Source: Cedecea selenatireducens
GTDB lineage: Bacteria; Pseudomonadota; Gammaproteobacteria; Enterobacterales; Enterobacteriaceae
Assembly (NCBI RefSeq): GCF_042138895.1
Contig: NZ_JBHIKW010000007.1
Coordinates: 124,001 to 188,000, forward strand
Direction: 5' to 3'
DNA length: 64,000 bases
Shown here: piece by piece, positions 26,777 to 35,287 of the stretch
Layout: every line of letters starts with the position of its first letter
Position numbering within the stretch: position 1 is the stretch's first letter
Position numbers and translations under genes: made by a program
The notes under the pieces: model-generated
Database searches by the model: none
Seen by the model: only the letters and a program-made list of their open reading frames with translations
What the model was told of the DNA's origin: nothing

Positions 26777-27742
26777 CTATAAAATGCCTGCCTGATGAAA
26801 ATCATGCAGGTTGATAGCCCCGAGCAGCCTGCCGTTTTCATCCACCACCGGCGCGGCGCTAATGCGTTTCTTCATTAAGATCTCTTTGGCATCTATCGCC
26901 CTGGTTTCGGCCTTTAGCACCGTGCCGTGTTTTGTCATGGCTTCGTTGATGCCGGCTTCTAGTTTGCCTCCCCCTACCAGCCAGCGGCGCAGGTCACCGT
27001 CGGTAAAGACCCCGGCCACTCTTTGTTCTTTGTCGCAGACGGCAACCAGCCCCAGCCCCGTGCGGCTTAGCTCCAGCATGGCATCCATCACCGTGGCGCG
27101 GTCTGCGACCTGCGGCAGCCGTTCTTCGGTCCGCATCAGGTGATGCACCCGGTTTAGCAAACGCGCGCCTAACGCACCTGCAGGGTGTGAGCGGGCAAAA
27201 TCCTCTTCGTTAAAACCGCGCTCCTGCATCACGGCCATTGCCAGCGCATCGCCCATCATTAAGGTGTTCACCGCACTGGAGGTCGGCGCCAGACGCATAG
27301 GGCAGGCTTCGCGTTCTACCGAAATATCCAGCGAGGCAAGCGCGGCTTTGGCCAGCGGCGACTGGGCTTTGCCGGTAATCGCAATCAGCGTCACGGCCTT
27401 TTCCTGCAGGCGAGGAATGATTAAATCCAGCTCCTTCGCATGGCCGGAATAGGAGATAAACAGCAGGATGTCGCGGCTTTCAATCATCCCCAGATCGCCG
27501 TGTAACGCTTCGGCAGGATGGACGAAGAAGGCTGGCGTGCCCGTGCTGGCAAGCGTTGCGGCGATTTTCTTGCCGATATGCCCGGATTTGCCCATGCCGG
27601 AGACAATCACTTTCCCCTGGCAGGTGAGCACGGCATTGGCGGCGGCAACAAAGCTTTCTCCCAGCCTGTCCGGCAGGCGGCTCGCTTCCTGTAACTCCAG
27701 CAGCAGGGTTTCTCGTGCGGCGTTAATCATTCGCTGATTCAT
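26777..27742 (-). CDS. gutQ: D-arabinose 5-phosphate isomerase GutQ
   Basis: A SIS-domain isomerase (VVSGMGKSGHIGKKIAA-type motif near 40, FFVHPAEALHGDLG near 70) followed by two CBS domains in the last 120 residues. It interconverts ribulose 5-phosphate and arabinose 5-phosphate, the first step toward Kdo. I start it at 27742 (MNQRMINAARETL), which aligns residue for residue with the E. coli start and overlaps the srlR end by 20 bases; the longer frame to 27760 has no support. It is the last gene of the sorbitol operon. Confidence 0.93.
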   Translation of the reverse strand: MNQRMINAARETLLLELQEASRLPDRLGESFVAAANAVLTCQGKVIVSGMGKSGHIGKKIAATLASTGTPAFFVHPAEALHGDLGMIESRDILLFISYSGHAKELDLIIPRLQEKAVTLIAITGKAQSPLAKAALASLDISVEREACPMRLAPTSSAVNTLMMGDALAMAVMQERGFNEEDFARSHPAGALGARLLNRVHHLMRTEERLPQVADRATVMDAMLELSRTGLGLVAVCDKEQRVAGVFTDGDLRRWLVGGGKLEAGINEAMTKHGTVLKAETRAIDAKEILMKKRISAAPVVDENGRLLGAINLHDFHQAGIL

Positions 27743-28508
27743 CTTCTTCTCCGGTGACAATCACTTTCACGCCCTTTTCGCGCAGCGCGGTGAGGAATTC
27801 ATGGCTAATGCCGCTGTCGGTGATGATGGTATCGACGCTTTCCAGGCCGCAGACGATGTTCGGGCTTTTACGACCAAACTTTGAGGAGTCTGCCATCAGA
27901 ATCACTTCGCGGGCTGCGTTACACATCGCTTTGCTGACGGTATAAACCTCGTTATAGGTCGTGACCCCGGCGTTGAGATCGATGCCATCGGTGCCCATAA
28001 ACAGCCGGTCAAAGCTGAAGTGCTCGAAGGCGTTTTCCGCCAGCTGGCCGTGAAACGAGGCTGATTTCTTACGGAAGGTGCCGCCGGGCATCAGGATGGT
28101 TTGTTCGTTATCCAGCTCAGACAGCGCGTTGACGATATGCAGGCTATTGGTCATCACCGTGATGTTATTGAAGCGCTGAAGCAGCGGCACCATCTGTAAT
28201 ACGGTGCTGCCCGCGTCAAGAATAATGGAGTCACCATCATGGATATACTTGACCGCCGCATCGGCGATTTGCTGTTTTTGCAGGGTATTGATCAGCGTTT
28301 TGTGATCAATCGGCGGGTCGGGTTCGTCCTTGCTGAGCACTACGCCACCATAGGTGCGAATAACGGTCCCGGCAGTTTCGAGCAGCACCAGATCTTTACG
28401 GATCGTGGTGCCGGTGGTTTGAAAGTGCTGCGCGAGATCTTCTACCGAGCATTTTCCCTGTTTTTGCAGGTGTTCGAGGATCGCCGCCTGTCGTTGACGT
28501 GGTTTCAT
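27723..28508 (-). CDS. srlR: DeoR-family repressor of the sorbitol operon SrlR
   Basis: A 261-residue DeoR-type regulator: N-terminal winged HTH (CSVEDLAQHFQTTGTTIRKD) and a C-terminal sugar-phosphate-sensing domain (GDSIILDAGSTVLQM, MGTDGIDLNAGVTTYNE, DSSKFGRKS). It represses the glucitol operon in the absence of inducer, opposed by GutM. It lies between gutM and gutQ on the same strand. The length equals the usual 257-260. Confidence 0.93.
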   Translation of the reverse strand: MKPRQRQAAILEHLQKQGKCSVEDLAQHFQTTGTTIRKDLVLLETAGTVIRTYGGVVLSKDEPDPPIDHKTLINTLQKQQIADAAVKYIHDGDSIILDAGSTVLQMVPLLQRFNNITVMTNSLHIVNALSELDNEQTILMPGGTFRKKSASFHGQLAENAFEHFSFDRLFMGTDGIDLNAGVTTYNEVYTVSKAMCNAAREVILMADSSKFGRKSPNIVCGLESVDTIITDSGISHEFLTALREKGVKVIVTGEEDESAND

Positions 28509-28576
28509 AGGCTCTTATTACCTTGCAATAAATTTCGATTCGGTAATTTCGCAAGAAATAAGCATTCGAAACGAAA

Positions 28577-28936
28577 TTAACCCTGTTTCAATTTAAGCGC
28601 TAATGATAGAGCATTCTGACAGTTCCGATCATGGGGAAAGATCACATCAGGCTGCAATTCCTGCCGATTCATGCCGTGTAGCTGAGATAAAGGCTGTGGC
28701 AGCGCGAAAACCGTCAGGCCTTTCATTATCAGGCTGTCGCGAACGTTCTGCTGCTCGTCAAACGCCAGGGCGATCACCACCCGAGGCCTGAAGCGCCCGG
28801 ACGAGCGGCCAACGCCAACGGCGCCCTGTCGGCAGAGTCGGTCAAAGGCCCGGTTAAACAGGCGAATCTGCCAGCCGCCGAGCAGTAACTGGCTTAGCCA
28901 CGCGATCGTTGCGAGAGCGATAAGGGCGTTTATCAT
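28577..28936 (-). CDS. gutM: Glucitol operon activator GutM
   Basis: A 119-residue protein with an N-terminal hydrophobic segment (ALIALATIAWLSQLLLGGWQ) followed by the GutM domain (FRPRVVIALAFDEQQNVRDS). Same length and operon position as the E. coli activator. Established as an unusual positive regulator of the srl operon; how it binds DNA is not clear from sequence. The 68-base gap before srlR may hold an internal ribosome binding site only. Confidence 0.92.
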   Translation of the reverse strand: MINALIALATIAWLSQLLLGGWQIRLFNRAFDRLCRQGAVGVGRSSGRFRPRVVIALAFDEQQNVRDSLIMKGLTVFALPQPLSQLHGMNRQELQPDVIFPHDRNCQNALSLALKLKQG

Positions 28937-28996
28937 GATGTTTCCTCCCTGGGTTCCCCCATTCCCGAAAAGAAGGGGGAACCGGTGACCTGATGG

Positions 28997-29776
28997 TTAA
29001 AACATGACCTGCCCGCCGGTGACGTTAATCGACTGCCCGGTACAGTAAGAGGCTTTATCGCTGGCGTAAAACAGCAGCGTGTTAAGCACGTCCTGATAGT
29101 CGCAGCCGCGCTTTAAGGGGACTTTGTCGATGTAGTATTGCTCCACTTCGTCAGCGGCGATGCCGAGCTTTTCCGCGTACTGAGGCAGCAGCGACTGGAA
29201 CATCGGCGACTTGAGCAGGTTACCCAGCATCAGCGCATGCACCGTGATGCCGTATTCCGCCAGATCCAGCGCTAAAGACTGCGTCAGCCCCACGCCGCCA
29301 AACTTCGCCGCGCTGTAGCCGGAGTTATGCTTGCTGCCCACTTTGCCGGACTTCGAGTTGATCTGGATGATGCGGCCTTTGATGCCGTCACGGATCATCA
29401 GGCGCGAGAACTCTCTGGCGCACAGGAAGTAGCCCACCAGGTTCACCTGCAGTGAACGATCAAAATCCCCCAGCGCGAAATCGCCAATAAACGCCGCTTT
29501 GGCGATGCCCGCGCTGTAAACCAGCAGGTCAACCTGGCCGAAAATCTCATCCACGCCGTGGGCCAGGGCGGTAACGCTTTGCTCGCTGGTGGCGTCAGAG
29601 CCAAATCCCCAGGCGGTGCCTGGCCCGTACTGTTCGTTTATCTCCTGCGCCACGCGGGCGGCTTTCTCACTTTGGATATCCACTACGGCGACTTTGTAGC
29701 CTTCCTGGGCCAGCCCATGGCAGAGAAACGCCCCGAGCGTTTGCCCTCCACCGATGACAACGGCAACCTGGTTCAT
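28997..29776 (-). CDS. srlD: Sorbitol-6-phosphate 2-dehydrogenase SrlD
   Basis: A 259-residue short-chain dehydrogenase. The NAD motif is VIGGGQTLGAFLCHGLA (about 8-24), YSAGIAK is the NNAG-equivalent, and the catalytic YSAAK is at about 154-158. It oxidises D-sorbitol 6-phosphate to fructose 6-phosphate after PTS uptake. It sits between the PTS gene srlB and gutM, as in E. coli, with identical length. Confidence 0.95.
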   Translation of the reverse strand: MNQVAVVIGGGQTLGAFLCHGLAQEGYKVAVVDIQSEKAARVAQEINEQYGPGTAWGFGSDATSEQSVTALAHGVDEIFGQVDLLVYSAGIAKAAFIGDFALGDFDRSLQVNLVGYFLCAREFSRLMIRDGIKGRIIQINSKSGKVGSKHNSGYSAAKFGGVGLTQSLALDLAEYGITVHALMLGNLLKSPMFQSLLPQYAEKLGIAADEVEQYYIDKVPLKRGCDYQDVLNTLLFYASDKASYCTGQSINVTGGQVMF

Positions 29777-29805
29777 GTTTTGCTCCTTTTGTTTAAAGAC
29801 AATGT

Positions 29806-30168
29806 TTATGCGACAAACTTCAGCCGACAGCCCGGCTCAATGCCCTGCGGCAGCGGGCCGTTGACGTGAACGGTGCCCGGATATTCCGCCTGTGCCTCAC
29901 CGTCGAAGCGCAGGGTGATGTGCCCCAGCTCCTGCAAATTCTGCTGCGCGACGTCCCCGACGGCGGTCACGGCATAATGCTGGCCGTTAAGTTCAAAACC
30001 GATGCCCGGTTTAAGCTTGCCGGTGAGTTCGCCGTGGCAGTGGATAAAGCAGTAATCCTGAATATCCGCCGGCGCGCCTTCCCGAAAGGTAATCAGCATG
30101 TTGTCTTCCAGCGCCTCACGAGCGCACCGGCCAATGTGGGTGATGGTGGTCTGGTAAATGGTTTGCAT
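29806..30168 (-). CDS. srlB: Glucitol/sorbitol PTS enzyme IIA
   Basis: A 120-residue IIA-Gut protein. The phospho-accepting His lies in the conserved CFIHCHGELTGKL region near residues 41-47, where two histidines are close. It accepts phosphate from HPr and passes it to IIB in SrlE. Eleven bases separate it from srlE, so translation is likely coupled. Confidence 0.94.
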   Translation of the reverse strand: MQTIYQTTITHIGRCAREALEDNMLITFREGAPADIQDYCFIHCHGELTGKLKPGIGFELNGQHYAVTAVGDVAQQNLQELGHITLRFDGEAQAEYPGTVHVNGPLPQGIEPGCRLKFVA

Positions 30169-30179
30169 GTTGCGCTTCC

Positions 30180-31148
30180 TTATTGATAGATGAAGCCGGA
30201 CACCAGCCAGGCAATAAGCACGGTGGGCGCGCCCGTCAGAAAACGCCCGACCAGCACGGAAGGAACGCCGACGCGCACCGTGTCCTGCCTGGCTTCAGCC
30301 AGCGACAGGCCAACCGGAATAAAATCGCAGGCGGCCTGGGCATTAATCGCAAACAGCGCGGGCAGCGCCAGGTGAGGAGGGATATGCCCCTGACCAATCT
30401 GCACGCCAATTAACACGCCGATGACCTGCGCGATGACCGCGCCCGGGCCGAGGAAAGGTGAAAGTAGGGGAAACGAACAAATCAGGGCGAGGGTAATCAG
30501 GCCGACAGGATTGTTGGCCAGCGGAGCCAGGCCATGCGCAATCCAGTCGCCCAGCCCGGAAGCCATGATGATGCCAATCAGCGCCGAAACGAACGCCATA
30601 AAAGGCAGTATCGTTTTCAGAACCGTATCGATAGTGTCGCGCCCGGCCTGGAACAGCACGGCGACGGCGGAGCCCATTCCCATGCCCACTTTTGCCAGCA
30701 GGCCGTCGCTTTGTTCGGTAATTTTTTTGCTGGTGTCGTAGTCGCGTGCCGGGGCTTTTTTCAGCCCGGCCTGCGGCTCGCCCTGGGCCCAGGCGATGTT
30801 TTCTTCCCTGACGCCTGAGACATAAATATCCTCCACGATGTATTGCGCCATTGGCCCGGATTTCCCGGTCGCATGGATATTTATCGTCGGAATGCGCCGT
30901 TTAGGGTAGAGCCCGCAGCGCAGCGTGCCGCCGCAGTCGATGATGGCCATGGCAATCTCGGCTTCCGGAGGCTCGCCGTCTTTAAAACCGTCTACTGCCT
31001 CGCAGCCGGTCATTTCACTGAGCTTATCCACTATTGCCGGGCGCGTCCCCGCGGTGATGTATACGATCTTCTTGCTCGGGTCGACCGGGATAATCAACGG
31101 GCCGCCCCATCCGCCCTGGCCTTTTTCAATACGAATGCTTTGAGTCAT
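30180..31148 (-). CDS. srlE: Glucitol/sorbitol PTS enzyme IIB-C2 component
   Basis: A 322-residue protein: a cytoplasmic IIB part (1-160; the phosphorylation Cys is in the segment DCGGTLRCGLYPKRR near 72-86) and a membrane part (about 180-320) with SGLGDWIAHGLAP and SPFLGPGAVIAQVIGVL. Together with SrlA it forms the sorbitol channel and phosphorylates sorbitol during import. Nine bases after srlA. Confidence 0.94.
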   Translation of the reverse strand: MTQSIRIEKGQGGWGGPLIIPVDPSKKIVYITAGTRPAIVDKLSEMTGCEAVDGFKDGEPPEAEIAMAIIDCGGTLRCGLYPKRRIPTINIHATGKSGPMAQYIVEDIYVSGVREENIAWAQGEPQAGLKKAPARDYDTSKKITEQSDGLLAKVGMGMGSAVAVLFQAGRDTIDTVLKTILPFMAFVSALIGIIMASGLGDWIAHGLAPLANNPVGLITLALICSFPLLSPFLGPGAVIAQVIGVLIGVQIGQGHIPPHLALPALFAINAQAACDFIPVGLSLAEARQDTVRVGVPSVLVGRFLTGAPTVLIAWLVSGFIYQ

Positions 31149-31157
31149 GATTTTTCC

Positions 31158-31706
31158 TTAGAGACGTACCTGACGTTCCAGCTCGATACCCATTTTTTTC
31201 TCGAAAATGGAGGTGGTGAGATCGGTTATCCAGCCGCGGAAGAAGTTGGTGACCAGCCCGACCAGCAGATAGCTCACCGCCAGCGGCGCCAGCGGCAGGC
31301 CCAGCGTCGTCAACCCGCTGGCTATCCCGAGATAAACAAACAGCTCGCCGGGGTTGATGTGGGGAAATAAACCGTTCATCGAATGGCAGCTATACGATGC
31401 GGCGGCGTAATAGCTCGGTTTGTACTTCTCAGGCATGAAGCGGCCAAGGCTGAGCGTCATCGGATTGCAAAACACGAAGGTGCCGATGCAGGGCAGCAAG
31501 AGGTAACGCGATACGGGGTTGCCGGCGCAGCGTTGCGCCATGCGTTCAATGCGGTGCTGGCCGATGAAGTTAATCAGCGCGTTCATTATCACCAGCAGGC
31601 TTATCAGCAGAGGAAGAATACCGGTCACCATGCCGGTAAAGACCTCCCCGCCTTTCTGAAACAGGCCAATAAACCATTCCGCCCCGTGGGTAATCATGTC
31701 GATCAT
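31158..31706 (-). CDS. srlA: Glucitol/sorbitol PTS enzyme IIC component
   Basis: A 182-residue membrane protein, nearly identical to E. coli SrlA through MVTGILPLLISLLVIMNALI and SYSCHSMNGLFPHINPGELF, but ending slightly earlier (E. coli is 187). Four or so membrane spans. First gene of the srlAEB-srlD-gutM-srlR-gutQ unit. Confidence 0.95.
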   Translation of the reverse strand: MIDMITHGAEWFIGLFQKGGEVFTGMVTGILPLLISLLVIMNALINFIGQHRIERMAQRCAGNPVSRYLLLPCIGTFVFCNPMTLSLGRFMPEKYKPSYYAAASYSCHSMNGLFPHINPGELFVYLGIASGLTTLGLPLAPLAVSYLLVGLVTNFFRGWITDLTTSIFEKKMGIELERQVRL

Positions 31707-31954
31707 TTTTAGCTCCTGTAGGGTTATGTGCTCACCGTTGATCCCGGCGATGGCTCATATTAATCATTTTGAAACCTGTAAATATGTTATTTAGATCTCA
31801 TTGTGAAATATAAAACTATCGATTTGAAAGCTTTTGGGGTGTGAAAGAATCGGTGAAGCTTTTGCTTTGCTGACGGATGAGCGAAAAAGAGGTCGATTGA
31901 GGGTTCGTTTATCCCGAGGTGTAAAACAGAAATTTACAAGGTCGGCTCGGTAGA
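31707..31954. promoter_or_regulatory. Divergent control region of srl and the metal transporter
   Basis: A non-coding stretch rich in AT between two divergent operons. It must contain the srl promoter and SrlR/GutM/CRP sites by analogy with E. coli. A half-site TTGTGAAATA near 31801 is the only CRP-like word I see, and its partner half is poor, so I do not assign sites. Confidence 0.4.
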
Positions 31955-31977
31955 TTATGTTATGTTATAACGAAACA
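31955..31977 (+). promoter_or_regulatory. Zur-like operator before the metal ABC operon
   Basis: TTATGTTATGTTATAACGAA resembles the enterobacterial Zur box (GAAATGTTATANTATAACATTTC) in its GTTATA/TATAAC core and lies about 20 bases before the first ORF of a zinc-type transporter. Fur-family boxes are similar to one another, so a different metal sensor is possible. Confidence 0.5.
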
Positions 31978-31991
31978 ATATTGGTATCGGT

Positions 31992-32111
31992 ATGTCCGCT
32001 GTTGCTCCCTCTTCCTTATTCAGCCTTTCCGGGCTGCTGCGCGTGGCCCTTGTGGCAGCGCTGATCCTCATACTTTGGGGCGCCATTCACTGGGCGGTTA
32101 TCCTGCCATGA
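31992..32111 (+). CDS. Small membrane protein leading the metal ABC operon
   Basis: A 39-codon frame (MSAVAPSSLFSLSGLLRVAL..., ending HWAVILP) with one strong membrane helix at about residues 13-35. Its stop overlaps the ABC ATPase start in an ATGA, the same coupling seen between every other gene in this operon, which argues that it is translated. No family is recognised. It may be a small transporter accessory subunit or a leader that couples translation. Confidence 0.65.
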   Translation: MSAVAPSSLFSLSGLLRVALVAALILILWGAIHWAVILP

Positions 32112-32803
32112 TCGAATTGAAGAACCTTGAGCTGGGCTATTACGGCAATGTGGTGGTGTCGGCTATTAGCGGCCGATTTCAGCGGGGCAGCATGACCGCA
32201 GTCATCGGGGCTAACGGCTGCGGTAAATCGACGCTGTTAAAAACCTTAGCCGGGCTGCTGCCGCCGATTTCCGGTCGGGTAAACTTTCAGGACGATGCCC
32301 GGCCGCGTATCGCCTGGCTGCCGCAGCTGGGTGAAATGGACAGGCAGTTTCCCGCCACGGTTTATGACGTGGTTTGCATGGGAAGCTGGCCGGGGCGCGG
32401 GCTATTTTCTGGCCTGCGTCGTAAGCACCGTGAACGCGTGATGGAAGCTATTGAGCGCGTGGGCTTAACCGAGCATTACCTGCGTCCGATTGAGGTGCTC
32501 TCCGGGGGGCAGTTTCAGCGCATGCTGTTTGCCCGCCTGCTGGTTCAGGACGCGCCGCTGGTGTTGCTTGATGAGCCGTTCACCGGCGTGGATGCACAGA
32601 CCAGCGAATTTTTGATGGAACTGATGTGCCAGATGCATCGGGATGGAAAGACGCTTATCAGCGTGCTGCATAACAACGAGCTGGTGCGTCGCCATTTTCC
32701 TGAAGTCTTGCTGCTCACGTCAGATGGTTACCAGTGGGGCAACGCCGACGAAGCCTTAGCGCAATACGCTTCCTTTCGCCCACGGCTGGTACAAACCGCA
32801 TGA
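32108..32803 (+). CDS. Zn/Mn ABC transporter, ATP-binding protein
   Basis: A 231-residue ABC ATPase: Walker A GANGCGKST (about 35), ABC signature LSGGQFQR, Walker B LVLLDEPFTG. It is closest in type to the metal (ZnuC/PsaB/AztA) subfamily. I start it at the ATG at 32108, which overlaps the small ORF; an upstream GTG-type frame from 32075 is inside that ORF. It powers uptake with the following permease and binding protein. Confidence 0.9.
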   Translation: MIELKNLELGYYGNVVVSAISGRFQRGSMTAVIGANGCGKSTLLKTLAGLLPPISGRVNFQDDARPRIAWLPQLGEMDRQFPATVYDVVCMGSWPGRGLFSGLRRKHRERVMEAIERVGLTEHYLRPIEVLSGGQFQRMLFARLLVQDAPLVLLDEPFTGVDAQTSEFLMELMCQMHRDGKTLISVLHNNELVRRHFPEVLLLTSDGYQWGNADEALAQYASFRPRLVQTA

Positions 32804-33684
32804 TTTATCACCTCTTTATTGAGCCCTTTGTGGCCTACGGTTTTATGCGCCGGGCGCTGGTGGCCTGCCTGTCGCTTTCCCTGAGCACCGTTCCTCTTGG
32901 CATTTTTCTCCTGCTTCGCCGCATGAGCCTGGTGGGGGATGCGCTTTCTCACGCCATTTTGCCCGGCGTCGCCGTGGGCTATTTAGTGGCCGGTATGTCG
33001 CTGGTGGCGATGGGCGTCGGAGGGTTTGTCGCCGGCGTGCTGGTCGCTTTGCTTTCCGGCTGGGTGAGCGCGAGGACGCCGTTAAAAGAAGATGCCAGCT
33101 TTGCCGGATTCTACCTTGGTTCGCTGGCGCTCGGCGTGACGCTGATTTCTTTGCGCGGTTCAAGCGTTGACCTGCTGCATCTTCTATTTGGCTCGATTCT
33201 CGCCGTTGATGGCGAGGCCATTAAGTTTGTGGGCCTGATTGCGAGCGTGACGCTGATTGCGCTGGCGTTGCTCTATCGCGGGCTGGTGATGGAGTCGTTT
33301 GACCGCAGTTTTTTACAGGTCAACAACCGGCTGCTGCCGTCGCTGATCCACGGCACATTTCTGGCGCTGCTGGTGCTTAACCTGGTCGCCGGTTTTCAGA
33401 TCCTCGGCACATTAATGTCCGTGGGCCTCATGATGCTGCCCGCCATTGCCGCGCGGTGCTGGGCTAAGACGCTGCCGGGGTCGATCGCGCTTGCCGTAGT
33501 GTGCGGCCTGATTTGCGCCTGGTTAGGGCTGGTGTGGTCTTTCTACGCCTCGTTACCCGCCGGGCCGGCCATCGTGCTTACGGCGAGCGTCGCATTCTTT
33601 ATCTCAATACTTTTCGGACCGCGCAGCGTGCTTGCAGGGAGCCTGCTGCGTAGGAAATTGGCAATCATAAAGGGGGTTAAATGA
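32800..33684 (+). CDS. Zn/Mn ABC transporter, membrane permease
   Basis: A 294-residue permease of the ABC-3 family with about eight membrane helices. LVGDALSHAILPGVAVGYL near 42 is the family signature, and GTLMSVGLMMLPAIAARCW near 206 is the coupling region. I chose the ATG at 32800 (MIYHLFIEPF), which overlaps the ATPase stop. It forms the channel for divalent metal delivered by the binding protein. Confidence 0.9.
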   Translation: MIYHLFIEPFVAYGFMRRALVACLSLSLSTVPLGIFLLLRRMSLVGDALSHAILPGVAVGYLVAGMSLVAMGVGGFVAGVLVALLSGWVSARTPLKEDASFAGFYLGSLALGVTLISLRGSSVDLLHLLFGSILAVDGEAIKFVGLIASVTLIALALLYRGLVMESFDRSFLQVNNRLLPSLIHGTFLALLVLNLVAGFQILGTLMSVGLMMLPAIAARCWAKTLPGSIALAVVCGLICAWLGLVWSFYASLPAGPAIVLTASVAFFISILFGPRSVLAGSLLRRKLAIIKGVK

Positions 33685-34559
33685 AACGTTTAGGGATAGG
33701 TATTGCGCTGGCACTGGCGCTTTCCAGCCAGATGGCTGCGGCTAAAACGCTGAATGTGGTGGCAAGCTTTACCGTGCTGGCCGACATGGCTAAACAGGTT
33801 GGCGGTGAGCATGTGAAGGTCACCAGCCTGGTTGGGCCGGATGGCGACCCGCATAGCTTCGAGCCGTCGCCAAAAGACAGCGTGGCGCTGCGCAACGCGG
33901 ATGTGGTGATTGTTAGCGGGCTAGGCATGGAAGGGTGGATGGATCGCCTGGTGACGGCATCCGGCTATAAAGGGAAAGTTATCGTCGCTTCGCAGGGGAT
34001 CAATACCCGCAGTATGGAAGAGGACGGCAAATCTATTACTGACCCACATGCGTGGAACAGTGCGGCAAACGGGGCAACCTACGCGGAAAATATCACCGCG
34101 GCGCTGGTTGCAGCCGACCCACAGGATGCAGCGGCTATCCGCAAAAGCGGTGATGGCTATGCAGCACGCCTGAAGCAACTCGATAGCTGGGCGAAAAAAC
34201 GCTTTGCGGATGTGCCTCAAACTCACCGTAAGGTGCTGACCAGCCACGATGCGTTCGGGTATTTCGGCGAAGCTTATGGCGTGACGTTCCTGGCGCCGGT
34301 GGGCTTTTCAACCGAAGCGCAGGCGAGTGCCAGCGATGTTGCTTCTCTGATTAAACAGCTGAAAGATGAACATATCTCCACCTACTTCATCGAAAATCAG
34401 ACCGACCCACGCCTGGTGAAACAAATCGCAGGCGCAACAGGTGCGAAGCCTGGCGGTGAGCTTTATCCTGAGGCGCTTTCAGGCCCTGGCGGCCCGGCAA
34501 GCACCTACGAAATGGCGTTCAAGCACAACGTGAACACCATCGCCAACAGCATGAAATAG
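33681..34559 (+). CDS. Zn/Mn ABC transporter, periplasmic binding protein
   Basis: A 292-residue cluster A-I binding protein with signal peptide cut after MAAA (about 21). Metal ligands expected for the family are visible: His58 in GDPHSFEPS, His123 in DPHAWNS and His189 in TSHDAFGYF, with a C-terminal acidic residue. The His-rich loop of ZnuA is absent, so it resembles the AztC/PsaA side of the family. The Zur-like box favours zinc, but manganese is not excluded. It overlaps the permease stop by ATGA. Confidence 0.88.
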   Translation: MKRLGIGIALALALSSQMAAAKTLNVVASFTVLADMAKQVGGEHVKVTSLVGPDGDPHSFEPSPKDSVALRNADVVIVSGLGMEGWMDRLVTASGYKGKVIVASQGINTRSMEEDGKSITDPHAWNSAANGATYAENITAALVAADPQDAAAIRKSGDGYAARLKQLDSWAKKRFADVPQTHRKVLTSHDAFGYFGEAYGVTFLAPVGFSTEAQASASDVASLIKQLKDEHISTYFIENQTDPRLVKQIAGATGAKPGGELYPEALSGPGGPASTYEMAFKHNVNTIANSMK

Positions 34560-34570
34560 TCCTCTCCCTC

Positions 34571-34594
34571 CGGCCAGCTTTCGCTGGCCGTTTC
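34571..34594 (+). terminator. Terminator of the metal ABC operon
   Basis: CGGCCAGC (34571-34578) and GCTGGCCG (34583-34590) form a perfect stem around TTTC, followed by TTTC, 12 bases after the stop codon. Confidence 0.75.
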
Positions 34595-34692
34595 AATTCT
34601 GGAACCTTTCCCGAGCATCCTGATGTAATCCCCTGCAACGCCCGTAAAGTGCTATCGTGTTGGGTAATGATATGTCTACAATCGGAGCCAGC

Positions 34693-35202
34693 ATGACAGA
34701 CAGCGCATTGTTTGAGCTAAGCAAGCGGGTAGGGAATGCCCTCGGGCAGCTTGGGGCCACCGTGACCACCGCAGAGTCCTGTACCGGCGGCTGGATAGCG
34801 AAAGTCATTACCGACGTGTCGGGGAGTTCAGCCTGGTTTGAGCGGGGCTTTGTGACCTACAGTAATGAAGCCAAGCATCAGCTGATCGGCGTAAATACGC
34901 TGACGCTGGAGGCCTATGGCGCCGTCAGCGAAGGCGTGGTGCTTGAGATGGCGCAAGGCGCGCTTGCCGCAGCAAAAGCTGATTATGCCGTGTCCGTCAG
35001 CGGTATTGCCGGGCCAGACGGCGGCAGTGATGAAAAACCGGTGGGTACCGTATGGTTTGGCTTTGCTGAAAAGCAGGGCCGAGCGTCGGCAAAGGTGCAG
35101 CGCTTTGACGGAGACCGGGATGCCGTTCGTCGGCAAGCGACGGAATATGCCCTGCAAAGCCTGTGGAATGATTTTCTAAAAAATAAACTTGATACTGTAT
35201 GA
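34693..35202 (+). CDS. pncC: Nicotinamide-nucleotide amidase PncC
   Basis: A 169-residue CinA C-terminal-type amidase, E. coli YgaD. The catalytic Ser is in TTAESCTGGW; SGIAGPDGGSDEKPVGTVWF is the conserved glycine-rich block. It converts NMN to nicotinic acid mononucleotide and ammonia in the pyridine nucleotide cycle. The ATG at 34693 (MTDSALFEL) aligns with the E. coli start; a frame from 34657 is an upstream extension. Its stop codon lies inside the recA SOS box. Confidence 0.94.
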   Translation: MTDSALFELSKRVGNALGQLGATVTTAESCTGGWIAKVITDVSGSSAWFERGFVTYSNEAKHQLIGVNTLTLEAYGAVSEGVVLEMAQGALAAAKADYAVSVSGIAGPDGGSDEKPVGTVWFGFAEKQGRASAKVQRFDGDRDAVRRQATEYALQSLWNDFLKNKLDTV

Positions 35203-35216
35203 CTGTACAGTATAAT
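35189..35216 (+). promoter_or_regulatory. recA promoter with LexA (SOS) box
   Basis: TTGATA (35189-35194) and TATAAT (35211-35216), 16 bases apart, frame the LexA box TACTGTATGACTGTACAGTA (35193-35212), which has the CTGT-N8-ACAG core. The arrangement matches E. coli recA almost base for base. LexA would block polymerase until DNA damage. Confidence 0.95.
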
Positions 35217-35287
35217 TGCCTCAACGAAACAGTATTGAGAACGCGGGGTTGCGAATCATCGCATCACTCAGCATGACAGGAGTAGAA

